Shown here: piece after piece, positions 1-11,280 of the stretch
Layout: each line of letters starts with the position of its first letter
Numbering within the stretch: the first letter of the stretch is position 1
Assembly: GCA_022695795.1 (NCBI GenBank)
Contig: MU404063.1
Location: 1 to 64,000 of the forward strand
DNA length: 64,000 nt
Source of the DNA: Biscogniauxia marginata
Taxonomy: Eukaryota > Ascomycota > Sordariomycetes > Xylariales > Xylariaceae
Direction: 5' to 3'
Translations under genes and position numbers: made by a program
Notes under the pieces: generated by a model
Seen by the model: only the letters and a program-made list of their open reading frames with translations
Database searches by the model: none
What the model was told of the DNA's origin: nothing

Positions 1-385
1 CATGGTGGCTAAATATAAAATTGGCGCCTCTGGTTTAAATTTTTTTTTTATAAAATATCTAAAAAATAAACCCAAATCTCCGAATAACCCCCCCCCCCCC
101 CCCCCCCCACAGATAGATTACATGTGCATGAATGTTCCCACCTAATGATTGGTGAGGTTTCTTCTCTCCCTTTTTCCTTCCCCATTTCCCATATGACCAG
201 ATCACAAACCAGGAAAGCAATTAAAACCGAAACGAGTTGGCAATCCCAGCAGCCAACTCCAAGATCGCGCCGGAAATCGATTGAAAAACGACAACAATAC
301 TTGCCAAAGCAACACGCATGAGCGATCTAGTCACCAGCAAGAGAAGGCCAATAGAGAATCTGGCCATAGATCGGGACTTGGACAG
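1..385. other. Downstream flank of NOT4, no gene seen
   Basis: This stretch lies beyond the NOT4 stop codon. It contains short A- and T-rich runs and one long C tract, described separately. The only open frame, about 65 codons on the plus strand, has no recognisable similarity and is not called. Confidence 0.5.
88..108. repeat. Homopolymer C tract (21 C)
   Basis: An uninterrupted run of 21 cytosines lies between AT-rich sequence and the 3' side of NOT4. Such tracts are prone to slippage and sequencing error, so its exact length should not be trusted. Confidence 0.9.
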
Positions 386-3300
386 TCAATGCATATCGAT
401 TAAGCGACGATTCTTAGCCTGGAGCTGTCGAAATTTCTTGTCCAGGGTCTCATGCTGTTTCTTAGCTTGAGACCACACCGTCTCCGAGTCTTCGACGCTC
501 ATGAGAGGCGTACTACCAATGGCTGGAGGACCACCTTCAGGGTTCTCAAAACTCGCGTATGCGCCATCAGTAGAGCTGCTTCCAGCCGATGTAGTACCGA
601 ATTCATCAGCCCTTCCGGAGAACATCTTTCTCTGATCCTCGATCGGCGGGTAGATCCAAGGTGCCAGTTGCTGCAAATTGACATTCTTAGCGAAGTTGGC
701 GTTGTTACCCATAGACTTGTAGCTTCCGAGATTTAGAGACGGAAGAACATGCTGGTTGATACAGCTGATGGCCTCCTCTCGGTGCATCTTCCCAACTGGG
801 TCGCTGGGGTAATTGTCGGGGCCCGCCGGAAAGAAGGATGGTGTCCCATTAGGAACCGCCCGGTTCTTAACCAAACTGAACCCGCTGGCAGGGGCGTATC
901 GAGGGGCTGAGAAAGCGGTGGGACGAGCGCTATCAGCCCTCAAGCAATCTTGCAGCTTGAGGAATAGATTGGCCTCTTCTACTGTCAAGTTAAGAAGACA
1001 GTCCCCATTTGGCGTAAGCAATACCGCGTGATCGTCAACGATCTTGCGGACAGGCTGGAATGCGTTGAGCTTCTCTTCATCCTCCTTCGTGACGATTTGC
1101 TTGAGGGTCGGTGGAAGAGAGGCCGGGATGTTACCGTTGAGATCTGAGCGATAGCCCTGTACAGGCTTGAAGAAGCTGATCTTTTCGGCTTCAGGGAGCC
1201 TACCATCATCGACTAATGCGCGGAACACATCCCGAAGATTAGGGATGTCGCCAATATCCTCATCCACTGGCTGCTCTTGTTTTGTCTCTGGAGAGTGACT
1301 GCCGAAATTGGGGGTTAGAACAGTGGTCTTCGTCGATTCGTTCAACTTAATGGATGTGTCGATTGTGGTAGGGCTCCTGGGTGGACTCTTCGACTCCTTG
1401 CCCTTTTGCTCTTTGGCCTTTGACGACTCTCCCGCCGGGTTTACGCTCTTGGCAACTTTTCCGGCCTTATCGCTCGTATCTATAAGTTGCGTTATGGCGC
1501 TCCTCTGGGCAACGGACGCACCTCCGTAGGGTTCCGGGGCAATGGGTGTCCCGGGTCTACTTGATGCTCGGCTCGCAGGAGTCGCCTTTTTCTCCTTCTT
1601 TTGTTTCTTTTTCCTGCCAAGAATAGGGGCAATCTCTACCTCTTGCTCGGCTGGCTTTTCAACAATCTGCGCCGTAGCTTCCTTCGAAGCCTCTTTGCGC
1701 TGCTTGCGCTGCTGGCTTTTGGTGGTAGCACGAACGGAGGCGGAGCCAACCTTCGAAGGCGGCGGGGAGCTAGTCCGGGATGCCGAAACCGAGGCACTAA
1801 TGATTGATGCGGTATCCGAAATAATCTCACTCACGGGTGTCGCAGGGCGATGGGCTGAGCTGGCAGCTGAGCGGATCGAAGCGACAGCAGCTGGAGGTAT
1901 ATTGACGGACGGCCCCTCCGCCTTCGGGGTTTGTACGAGACGAAGGGTTTTCGGAGCCGCTTTAGCAAGTGGTGAAGATACCGAAGCTGTAGTGGGAGTT
2001 GGTAAAGCCGAGCCCGTCTGGAGCCTACTAGTTTGAGTAGCACTTGGAGCTTGGGCGGAAGGTTTGTCTGATCCGCTAGCTATTTCAGGGACACTTGTCT
2101 GAAGGGTGGTTTTCGTAGCAGCTGCGATGTCTAGGGCACTAGGAGTGGGACGTTTCTCGGCTCTCTTCGAAGCTTTGTCAGATACGGGAGCCTTATTTGG
2201 CAACGCCTCTTGCTTCTTCACAGGAGCCGTTTTGACGGGCTGTGCTGGTTTTGATGGCAAAACCGGGAGCAATTTTGAAGGTGAGCTCGTCTTGACCGAG
2301 TCAAGGGCAGGGAAATCCTCATCCTGCAAGACTTTTCCTTTCAACGACTTTGAGGCTTGTATAGCTATGTCTTTCGCCAGTCCACTCGTAGTGGCAAACT
2401 CTTTGATGCTCTTCTTTGCGTCAGTATCCCCTGAGGTGTCGTCCTTGCTGGCTGAGGCTGTCGACTTTAGCGAGGACTTCTGCATAAGCGGTGTCACAGG
2501 TCGCGGAAGAGCAGGCGTAATAGGACGGATCGGAGCCGTAATTGGCCCTGTCTGATATTGGGTTATAGGACTCAAGCGTTTCTCATTAGGCTGAACCGGT
2601 GGATGCGCATGGCTCAAACCAAGTCCGGGAGGGAAGGTTGGGGTCGTCACACTATCACCTGGGAATAGTCCTGGGGGCTCGGGCGGATAAGAGTCTGAGA
2701 CCAAGGCATCGACCGATGAGGCATCAACCCATGAGGAAGCCTCGTCGAAAGGTAGCTGGTCGTCGTCTAGAAGAAAAGCAAATACGTCAGCCTCCGCGAC
2801 CAAATTAAACGATGGGCTACAGAATAAACGAGACAAGAACGAGCACGCGTCACATGACAAGCCTCCATCGTCGTCTTCCACAAATTATACATGACGGCAC
2901 CAGCGTAAGTATGGGGGATATGCTATATTGGTCAGCCTTCCAGGCCTGGCCTTGGGGCTTGATCTGCGTGTTAACGTACATGAAAGAACTTTGTGGAAGA
3001 CGACGATGGCTTGCCTGACGTGACCATTATAACCGTATGATGCGTGAGAAAAAGAAAATTGAAATCAAGCGCCAGAAATGAAGTTCTGTATCATCTGATG
3101 GCAAAGCCCTGGTCGAGAAGCCCCGTCGTTTCCAAGAGCAAGTGCGCGACGCCAAATGCAACCCTGATCCGTTCCTGGGCCGACCATGCCTCTGCAAATG
3201 CTCGCTCAAACAAATGTGGCGGAATGTTCCGATTATCTCTCCCTGACCCTTTCCGAAAACCCTGAACGCCCAGACGTAAAGACAGAACTACCCTTCGCAG

Positions 3301-5921
3301 AAACCAAATGAAATCAAATGTGCCGTCCTTACTCCACAAGCTCTATAAATGCGGCTACCATCTATTGTATCCGCCGCCGCCACCATACATGGTGTTTGGG
3401 TTGTACCCACCTTGGGTTTGACCACCAAACAGCCCCTGCCCGACTCCGATATTGGTCCCCTGTTGTTGATGGTGCATTCTCGCCTGCAGGATACTCGGGT
3501 CCGCAAGATCTACTAAGGCACTCCCCCCAGAGGAGGAAGTGTTAGCGTGTCTGTGCTTCTTCCCCTTCTTCTTCTGCTTAGGTCCGTAGTCCGGGAAAGC
3601 TCCAGGCTGGGTAGCATAGAGCGATGCCAGGAGGCCCGGAGCCGGAGCAGGAGCTGGGGTGGAGGAGGTGGAAGATGGATATTGGTTATGAAAAGAAGAA
3701 AAGTACTCACGCTTTCCTGCATCGTGGGTCTGGCTACTGCCCGCACCCCTTCCGCGAATCAAAGATTGCAAAAGCTCATTCGAATTGTCCTTGGAGACCG
3801 CACCGAATGCCGATCCTCCGAAGGAATGGCCTTGACCGAACATGCCACCGCTTCCCGGGGGTGTACCGGACGACTTCAGTCCAGGAGGAGGCCCCGGCAC
3901 TGATGTTGCATACAGCTGACTACCAGGTTGCGAACCACGATAGGAGGAGGGCATCATAGATGTCTGCTGAGCCATATATCTTGGGTCTCCAGTGGATTTG
4001 ACGTTGACTGAGCCGGTAGTATTCTCGTTGGCGAAGCTAAACCTGGATTGCTGACGGCCATGGCCTTGTCCCTGGAATAGAGATGAAGGTTGCGAAATCC
4101 CAGGAGGCATCTGATCGGCAAAACTGCCCCGAGGCCTCATAAAAAGTTGCTGTTGTGGCGTCATGGTACGACTGCCAATAGATCCAACAGCAGCAGAACC
4201 TTGGCCGAATCCGGTCAGGGATGGTCCAAACAAGTCATTCGTACCGGCCCGCTGGATCGGCGGCTGCGCCGGATTCCGTCTCTGGTCATAGCCCACACTA
4301 CTCCGACTGTGATCTCTGTCCTCCGGTTCTCCACCGAGAGCCAAGCTACCACTCCCAGGTTCCCCTTCGGAAGGATCAAGGGGATCGACTGGATCTTCGG
4401 GCTCGCCCAACCGGTTCTCATCTTCGTCGCGCATGGCTCGTCTCCGCTCGCTGCCGTTTACGTCGAATAACGGTGGGTAAGAATCACCCGTATCCTTCGG
4501 TGGTGCAAAAACGCTAGGGGGGCAAGTAGCTAGTACTTTTATTACAGTATGAAACGCCCATGCATCACTATGATCAACACTGGGCGAAGCCGTAGTACTT
4601 GTGGGGGTAGCCCGGTTGGATGAATCCGCAGCGGGCTGTTTCTCTGCCTTGCGACTCGGGGCATCTGTTACTGATGAGGTATCAACAGCTTCTTGCGCAG
4701 ATTCGGCGGTAACGGGCAAAGAGGTCGAGATAGCAGGACTCGAGGCGGCACCGCTAGTTGCATGGCTGCCTCTTCTGCTTCGTTGTTGTGTGCTGCGTGC
4801 CCAATTTGCCGAGGCGGGTAAGGCAGGCCCATCGCCAGCATCAGAGCCCTCTTTGCTCGAAGTTCGTGCCATGGGTTGCGACGAGGGAACGGCTGAAGTC
4901 TGTGCTCGCGAGCCTGATCGGGAGGACGATGAGCCAGCATTATTCAGTGGACGCTGCGTATGAACACTATTCAAAGATGACAGGTCCTGGCGAGAGTAGC
5001 TGTCCTCTTCATCGCCCTGCTCATGCAGAAACATGCACTGCCGGTTGCCGCACTGTTCGTGTCTCAGCCATGCCGAGCAGTACTTGGTCGTGCCTAGTTG
5101 GGCCTTCAAGGTACGATCACCATTCTGGGAACCGTGAACAGCCTGGATGCATCGTGCGGCATCTTCTTTCTTCTCAAACGTAACATATATGCCGAGAGAT
5201 TGTTGTTGACCGTCGGAAGATTTGCGATTGCTGATGGAGATCTTTTGGATATTACCATACTGACCGAAAAATTCGGGCTTTCGCAGTGTCTTGAGGAGCT
5301 CGTCTTCGCGCACCGTAGGGGTCAGGCCGGTAACATAAACCAAGTTCTTTTGCACGACGCGGACGCCTTGAAGATTTTTGCGGCTCTCCTTTTCAGCCTC
5401 GCGCTTCTGGACTTCCTTCTGCCGTTGTTCAGTTGCTCGCTTTTTCTGGTTTTTCTGGATGTTGGCCCGGAATTCCGCCTCTCTATAGCACGTTAGATGA
5501 ACGAAATCATATCCTCGCCGGTGGCCAGTTACGTACTCTTCATGGGTGACAACCTTCCATTGTATGTCTTTCTCGTCGTAGGGGCGTCGACATGCGGGAC
5601 ACAGCCCATTAAGATTGTTCTTCAGGTTGTTGAAACAGAACTGACAAATCTAGAGCGAGAAAGATCCTGTTTAGTAAAGATTTCTAGGAGGACTAGGTGG
5701 AGAGTCGGGCGGGTCCTCACCTGGTAACCGCATGGACACGGACGGAAATTTCTGTCGGATAGGTCAAACTCTTCGATGCACAGAGGGCTGAGTAGAGAGA
5801 TTAGCATCCCGTGGGTGATCAAGGCCAGGAGAGAAAAGGCGGAGTAAACATGGCGAAGCGTGAGGCGGGTGGCTTACCAGGTATCCTCTTCATCGTCGAT
5901 GAAGCTGTCTTGAGGAGCCAT
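386..5921 (-). CDS. NOT4: CCR4-NOT subunit NOT4, RING/RRM E3 ubiquitin ligase
   Basis: This is the ubiquitin ligase subunit of the CCR4-NOT complex, acting in mRNA decay and co-translational quality control. Exons read 5878-5921, 5721-5787, 5537-5649, 3711-5482, 3411-3653 and 386-2766, giving 1539 aa. The N-terminal RING is of the C4C4 type (CPLCIEEF, CPCGYQICQFC, CPACRRPYDEKD) at about residues 14-60. A basic coiled linker follows, then an RRM starting near residue 117 (KNLVYVTG) and a CCCH finger (CSAWLRHEQCGNRQCMFLHE). The rest is disordered. The last exon has no ATG for its first 90-odd codons and lies in the correct phase after the donor at 3410 (CAAG|GTGGGT), with acceptor CTTCTAG preceded by CTGAC, so it belongs to this gene. 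If the 644-nt intron is retained, translation ends at 3355 after MYGGGGGYNRW, giving 764 aa. The domain calls are firm; which isoform dominates is unknown. Confidence 0.93.
2767..3410 (-). other. NOT4: Long NOT4 intron that encodes an alternative C-terminus
   Basis: This 644-nt intron is far longer than the other introns of the gene (roughly 55-90 nt). It opens with GTGGGT and closes with GCTGACGTATTTGCTTTTCTTCTAG-type signals, with the branch point about 17 nt from the AG. Its first 56 nt continue the upstream frame to a stop at 3355-3357, so an unspliced message still makes a tidy protein ending in YNRW. It also carries an inverted repeat. I recall both C-terminal types from NOT4 homologues in other filamentous fungi; that recollection is family knowledge and was not checked here. 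Confidence 0.75.
2848..3025 (-). repeat. Inverted repeat (potential pre-mRNA hairpin) in the NOT4 intron
   Basis: The arms are about 2848-2885 and 2988-3025, separated by roughly 100 nt. The core is a perfect 20-bp match (TTTGTGGAAGACGACGATGG read from one arm on each strand). It is followed, after a 3-nt bulge, by further pairing of CTTG and GTGAC with their complements. In the NOT4 transcript the two arms would fold back on each other about 80 nt upstream of the last 3' splice site. In the retained-intron mRNA the hairpin would lie in the 3' UTR. Confidence 0.85.
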
Positions 5922-7060
5922 ACTGATTCTTGTAGAGAATGTTTAAGATGATACAGAATGGCACCACCGGCGTGTTTCGCGTTGCTGGCGAGTCAGCCGA
6001 GGATACCGTCGCAGGCAAGGTGGTACGGTGAGTAGGTGTGGTTGGCTGGAGGCGCGTCGGGAATTTAGGTTGGATTGGATTAACGTCGGGTGGTTATGCA
6101 GGTGTAAAAAAAAAAGTTGGCTATATTGGGACGTGAAAGCAAGTAGAAAACCTTGTAGAAACGCCGGCGGGAAATACACGAAAGTAGGAGAGACGGGTGG
6201 ATTTATCCGGGGGGGTTGGCGTTGTCGTAAGAAAATGACAGAGTCTCTCTTCCTAGGAGGTGGAGGTGAGATGGTGAATGGACGTGAACGGGATGTAGAG
6301 GTAAAAAAGAGGCAAAGGAGGTCTACAGAGAAGACCTGCTGTTTTTGCGCTAAAGAACAGCCAAATTTGGTTTAGCTTTGATTTGGGGGGCTCTTTTTTT
6401 TTTTTGCCTCAGCCTATCCAAGCCAGCTTGTAATTTTTTGTATGGTTGCTTCGTGCACGTCTAGAAAAATCGAAAGTGGGGAGGGGGTTATCCACCACTC
6501 TTGTTTAAATTCCCCAAACCCGACATTTACCCTCACATGGACACAAGGTACCTACACCTTCAATAAACTGCATTCAACTATTGTTTTGTAACAAGGGGCT
6601 GCACAATACTTAGGATATGAGAATAATAAATAGGTCTCAATTTATTCTTATGTTCTATAGGGGAAAGCCTTTACATACAAAGGTAGGTTACACCTTTAAT
6701 TATGTACATACATGTAGGTTTAAGATGTTCGTAGCTTGTACTGTAAGTACCGTAGACGGAGTACCGTAGACGGGCACTACAATGGATCCAATCTGAGTTG
6801 GTGGCAGTAGAAGCCAGGTGGGTCATACCTACTAGTCGGGTATGTACAGTGGCCCGTGTTTCGTGGCGCGACCCGCTTTCCAGACAACGGAGAACGCGAT
6901 AACATTGTTCCACCTCGGATCTCGTCACTGCTGCCCGCTGCAATCAGAGGCCGTGGATTAAACATCCCATCCCTCGGGAAATCGACGGTCAAAGTCCCAC
7001 GCATCACGGTTGTAATCCACCCGCGAGACCAATTGGCCCGCCAGCCATTCCCTATCGACC
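5922..7060. other. Divergent promoter region between NOT4 and the complex I gene
   Basis: About 1.1 kb separates the two start codons. It holds several A and T homopolymer runs (near 6107-6116 and 6391-6402), pyrimidine-rich leader-like sequence on the NOT4 side, and no credible coding frame. A near-direct repeat of GTACCGTAGACGG occurs near 6750-6775. No TATA box stands out. Confidence 0.5.
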
Positions 7061-8019
7061 ATGGCGACCAAGCTCTGCCGGAGCAGGGCTTTCGCTTCCG
7101 CTTTGCGACCTGCGAAGCCGTCGCTACGGCAGTCCCGCAGCGACCAGGCCGTCCGCTGCATCGCCTCTACAGCCCGCCGAAATGTCGCCCTGCCCAAGGA
7201 CGCCCAGAACATGAGGACGGCGCCCCGCGACCACCCGAAGGAGCTGAAGGCCCCCATCGTGAACCCGGCCGACAAGTACGGCTCCAAGGCCGACGACCTG
7301 CACCGTTACGGGTCCTGGCTCATGGGTTGCCTACCCAAGTACATCCAGCAGTTCTCCGTTTGGAAAGACGAGCTGGTTATCTACATTCCGCCCGCCGGCG
7401 TCATACCCGTCTTTTCCTTCCTCAAATGTGAGACCTGAGCTGCGACAACTTTGCTTCTCCGCCCCCTCAGGGAAAGTGTCCACTGTCTTGTTGCTGACTT
7501 TGAAGGATAGACAATACAGCTGCCGAGTTCATCCAGGTCAGCGACATAACTGCAGTCGATTTCCCCACTCGGGACCAGCGGTTCGAGATCGTATATAACC
7601 TGCTGAGTGTGAGACATAATGCACGAATCCGAGTCAAGACATACGCCGACGAGGCCTCGCCGGTGCCCAGCATCACCCCCTTGTATGATGGCGCCAACTG
7701 GTACGAGCGCGAGGTCTATGACATGTTTGGGGTCTTCTTTGTCGGTCACCCTGACCTGCGCCGTATCATGACCGACTACGGCTTCGAGGGCCACCCTCTG
7801 CGGAAAGACTTCCCATTGACCGGCTACACCGAAATCCGGTATGACGAGGAGAAGAAGCGCGTCGTCACGGAGCCGCTAGAAATGACGCAGGCCTTCCGCA
7901 ACTTTGAGGGAGGTTCTAGCGCCTGGGAGCAGGTCGGCCCTGGTGAAGACCGCAAGCCGGATACCTTCAAGTTACCTACGCCGAAGCCCGAAGAGAAGAA
8001 AGAGGAGCCTAAGAAATAG
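7061..8019 (+). CDS. nuo-30.4: NADH:ubiquinone oxidoreductase 30.4-kDa subunit (NDUFS3/NuoC type)
   Basis: This is a core subunit of the peripheral arm of mitochondrial respiratory complex I, near the quinone site. Exons 7061-7427 and 7511-8019 give 291 aa; the 83-nt intron splits a Tyr codon. The first ~40 residues are Arg/Ser/Ala-rich without acids, as in a matrix-targeting presequence. The diagnostic NuoC signature follows: [59 protein letters not shown] and TEIRYD. The C-terminus is a Lys/Glu/Pro-rich tail that extends past the mammalian end. The length matches fungal homologues. Function is certain by family; the start at 7061 is the first ATG in frame and has a good CGACC-ATG context. 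Confidence 0.96.
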
Positions 8020-8838
8020 ATGCTAGCTACGGATCCTGCGTGTACATAAAGGTGGCCAATCGACATCATTGTCATTATGTTTCATTGGCCAGCTCGATGC
8101 TTGCGTCTCCATTTATGAATTAATGAGAACCGAGACCCCTATAAAGCATGTGTAGTTAAATTAGAGTTGGACAAGTATGAAGAAGCTTAGGTCTCCAGGG
8201 GTAGTGCTCATCTGATGACGGTGTTCTTATAATCTCGACAGAGCCAAGAACCATAGCCTACTGCAACGTAGTCAGTCTACCTATTTAAGTGTGCCAACCC
8301 AAATCTTACAGGAAATCCCGCCAATTGTGATTTGACGTTGCCATGAAACCTAGCAGTACCACACAGACCCGACGACAAGCCACACATCTCAGCGAATATT
8401 TCCCTCCAAGGACCATGCTGATAAATAGCACAATCACCGCTGACGAACTGGAGACAGGATAACTCGACTCCTATGTAGCTTACAAAAGCCCCACGGCGCA
8501 GGTTATAAACCGGAATCTGTTCGGATAAGACACCTACATTGCCTGCGCATTCAGCCGAGGTCACCAACCGTTGCTCTCAGCAAACCCGTGACATAAGTGT
8601 AGTAATACAGAAGAGATGTGTTATCTCGAGGAAGAAAAGAACCCCTGCCTCGCGGCCCTCCAATACGATATTTAACCTTTCATCCTCCCATACCGACCCC
8701 CAGCCAGCTTCATTAAGCCCTAACACCGTCCCGCCTGGAAATTTTCACAATACGACTGATATACCCTTTCTCCTCCATCAAATAAACATTTGATTTACCT
8801 TCCCCACATCTCTGTGCGTTCGAAAAGCAAAATGTCCG
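8020..8838. other. Intergenic region, convergent 3' ends
   Basis: This lies between the stop codons of the complex I gene and the 813-aa gene. It contains only short open frames (up to about 95 codons) without recognisable similarity, and it probably holds two 3' UTRs. Confidence 0.5.
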
Positions 8839-11280
8839 TTAGTCCGACTGCTCATCCGCCGAGCCCCAGATGATCGGCGGGGGCTCCTCGATCTCTTCGT
8901 TCAGCAAGCTATCCGGCAGCATCTGGCTTCTCGTGAGGAACTGTGACGACCTCAGAGAGTGGTGCCTGTGACGGCCCGCGGTCGGGCTGCTGCTGTGTAG
9001 CTCGCTGTGCCGTGACTGACTGGAGATGTTTATCGGGCGAGGCACAGACTTGCCCGGAGATAAAGCTGGGCTTGACGATGACTGGCTCACCGTGGTGGCC
9101 TGGGAGGGTCGCACGAAGTTATGAAACTTCTGGCTCGGGAGTGCCGGTAATTCTGGGATAGATGAACCTGATTGTGTCTTGGGTATGGCTGGCTTGACAA
9201 ATGGATTACTATGCTCGGCATTGTCTTGTTTCGCTGTCAACTTTCGCGGCGTTTGACTCGAGAGGACCACTTCGTCGTCCACATTCCCGGGAGAGGGATG
9301 CTGGGTTGAGTAGTCCGTATCGCTTTGGAGCTGTGCCTTAAGTTCCTGTGACTCAGTCAAATTGGGACTGCTGCTCACAAGTACTGTGTCTTCTGCGGCT
9401 TCTCCGAACAAGGCACATCTTAGGTTCGCTGTAAGCTCCCCAACGACGGCTGGGGGGATAAAAGCATATTTCTGTGGAGCAGCGGACACCCAGCCCTTGT
9501 TCTTCATCTCCACCAGTGAAACCGGGTTGTTGAGCTCGTAGACCTGGAGAATCTCGTACGCAAACTTCATGATCTTCCCGCCTTGGTTGAACTCGGCGTT
9601 TCCGATCCCTCTCTCATCTTGGATTTCCCCGGGAACCTTTGGTGGTCCGAAGATACATAGGTATTTTAGTTCAGACACGGGCTTCGTGATATAGACCCAG
9701 ACACGGGATACTTCAGGGGGTATCTTCCAGGCTCTGAACTCGTGGTCCTTGGTTCTGTCGACTATCTTGGTCACGTGCTCGGGGTGGAGAGAAACCATGA
9801 TATCAGAGCGTGGGGTTTGTGGTCCGAGGGCATGAATAACCTCAAGGGGTAAGCGTTGGCTCTCAAGGTTCTGTGTATACATGTGGTCTTGCGTAACAGC
9901 TACATTCTCCCCTATTGTGTTCTTATCAGAAGCCTCTTTTCGAGGAGAGGCAACGGGCGTTTGTTCTATTACCGAAGGTGTGGAAGGTCCAGGTATGTCC
10001 GTTTCCTCATCGTCACCAACGTGTTCATTTTCTCCCTGTTCTGGTTCAGACACGGCTGTATCCTCTGGTGTCACTGCACCAAGCTCGTCACTTGGCTGCT
10101 GGTGTAAATAGAGCAGTTCTGCCTGGGTCTCCTCTCCAAACTCGTCGTAACAAGTTTCGGGAGGTTCTGTGTCGTCCACTAGGCTGATATGGTCTTTAGG
10201 TCGTCTTGATGGAGTATCAGGTAGTTCTTGATCATCCACTTCAGTATCGTCCTCCTCGTCTCCTGTCTCTTCTAGGTCCTCATCGGAATCGGGTACCTCT
10301 CGTAGGGGCTTTCGCCCAGAGGGCTTTGTGACTGGCTTCGGGGATTTTGGCTTGGTCCTGCCGGGTGTGATATTCTCCTTATCATCAGGTAGGTCGAAGC
10401 GAATCCTCTTCGTCGGAGTGGCCTTGATGGTAGACTTCTGGGTAGGCGTGGTAGGGGAAGTGTGCACTGTACTATAAGAGTCTGGTATAACCCGGTCCTT
10501 CGGGGTCTTTTGGAGCTTCTTGATGGCTGGAGAAAGTGCAGCGGCGTTGGTTGACTTCGACTTCAGGGGTGAATTGTGTGCTGCTGGACTGTAGCGCATC
10601 AACATTGGCGTGATTGGCGAATGAGAAGATGGGATTTCTGTCTTTTTCTGGCGGTTCGACGGAGTGACGGACTTGATTAAGCTTGGAACAGCAGAATCGG
10701 CCTGCTCTTCAGCGCCAACTAGCTTTGATTCCTCGTCGTATTTTCTCTTCTTGGGAGTTTCCATAACCACACCAAGCTCTTCATCGTCGTTCGAATCATT
10801 GATCTGCCAGATATCCTCATTCTCATTCTCATCTTTGTTAGAGAGGAACTGAGTTAAGGTCTGCGTATGAAAGCTGCTCGTGACGCTCGCGGTGGGGGCA
10901 TCCCCCATCGTCTTGCGCCTTTTGGATTTTTTGGGCTGGTCCTCCATATCCAAGTCATCGCCTGTAGTCTTTCGCCTGGTGCTTCTTGCACCTTTGCCCT
11001 TCTTCTCCTGTGGTTTGACTTCTTCTACAGGCTCGGAAATTTCAAGTTCGTTTACATTGTTCTCCTCCTCGTCATCAACGAGGCTGAAGTCGGGTTGTGC
11101 GGACGATGTGAAATCCATCTGGGTCAGCGTCTCCTGTCTCATCTTATGAGGAGGATTGCGCCGTCCATATGTCTTCACAGACTGCCGGCGATGCGAGAAT
11201 TTCTGTTGCTTGGGAGCAGCAGCGGTAGATCTGTAGATGTTGGCGGATGGCGTATCGCGAGAACGTGTTTGTGCGGGCAT
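8839..11280 (-). CDS. Unnamed 813-aa protein, acidic/disordered with a C-terminal folded block
   Basis: I do not recognise this gene by name. It is a single exon. The first ~480 residues are low-complexity: basic patches typical of nuclear import (KKSKRRK near residue 115), many S/T-P sites, and long acidic stretches (GDEEDDTEVDDQELPDTP near 345). Residues about 500-620 look folded: FRAWKIPPEVSRVWVYITKP, LKYLCIFGPP, GIGNAEFNQGG, FAYEILQVYELNNPVSL and KYAFIPPAVVGEL. The alternation of beta-like strands with the sequence KFAYEILQVYEL resembles PUA/ASCH/EVE-type folds, but that is only inference. The remaining ~190 residues are again Ser/Pro-rich. The composition suggests a nuclear, chromatin- or RNA-associated protein regulated by phosphorylation. 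ATG at 11280 is the only good start. Confidence 0.8.
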   Translation of the reverse strand: MPAQTRSRDTPSANIYRSTAAAPKQQKFSHRRQSVKTYGRRNPPHKMRQETLTQMDFTSSAQPDFSLVDDEEENNVNELEISEPVEEVKPQEKKGKGARSTRRKTTGDDLDMEDQPKKSKRRKTMGDAPTASVTSSFHTQTLTQFLSNKDENENEDIWQINDSNDDEELGVVMETPKKRKYDEESKLVGAEEQADSAVPSLIKSVTPSNRQKKTEIPSSHSPITPMLMRYSPAAHNSPLKSKSTNAAALSPAIKKLQKTPKDRVIPDSYSTVHTSPTTPTQKSTIKATPTKRIRFDLPDDKENITPGRTKPKSPKPVTKPSGRKPLREVPDSDEDLEETGDEEDDTEVDDQELPDTPSRRPKDHISLVDDTEPPETCYDEFGEETQAELLYLHQQPSDELGAVTPEDTAVSEPEQGENEHVGDDEETDIPGPSTPSVIEQTPVASPRKEASDKNTIGENVAVTQDHMYTQNLESQRLPLEVIHALGPQTPRSDIMVSLHPEHVTKIVDRTKDHEFRAWKIPPEVSRVWVYITKPVSELKYLCIFGPPKVPGEIQDERGIGNAEFNQGGKIMKFAYEILQVYELNNPVSLVEMKNKGWVSAAPQKYAFIPPAVVGELTANLRCALFGEAAEDTVLVSSSPNLTESQELKAQLQSDTDYSTQHPSPGNVDDEVVLSSQTPRKLTAKQDNAEHSNPFVKPAIPKTQSGSSIPELPALPSQKFHNFVRPSQATTVSQSSSSPALSPGKSVPRPINISSQSRHSELHSSSPTAGRHRHHSLRSSQFLTRSQMLPDSLLNEEIEEPPPIIWGSADEQSD

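Noticed and set aside
386..2881. A separate 831-aa gene downstream of NOT4
   Set aside because: The frame would begin with GTG, has a TAA two codons upstream and no ATG for over 130 codons. It joins in phase to the NOT4 donor at 3410, so it is the last NOT4 exon.
4498..4531. A 32-nt intron in NOT4 (GTAATA...CCCTAG)
   Set aside because: Too short for a fungal intron and it would shift the frame; the uninterrupted frame fits the full exon sum.
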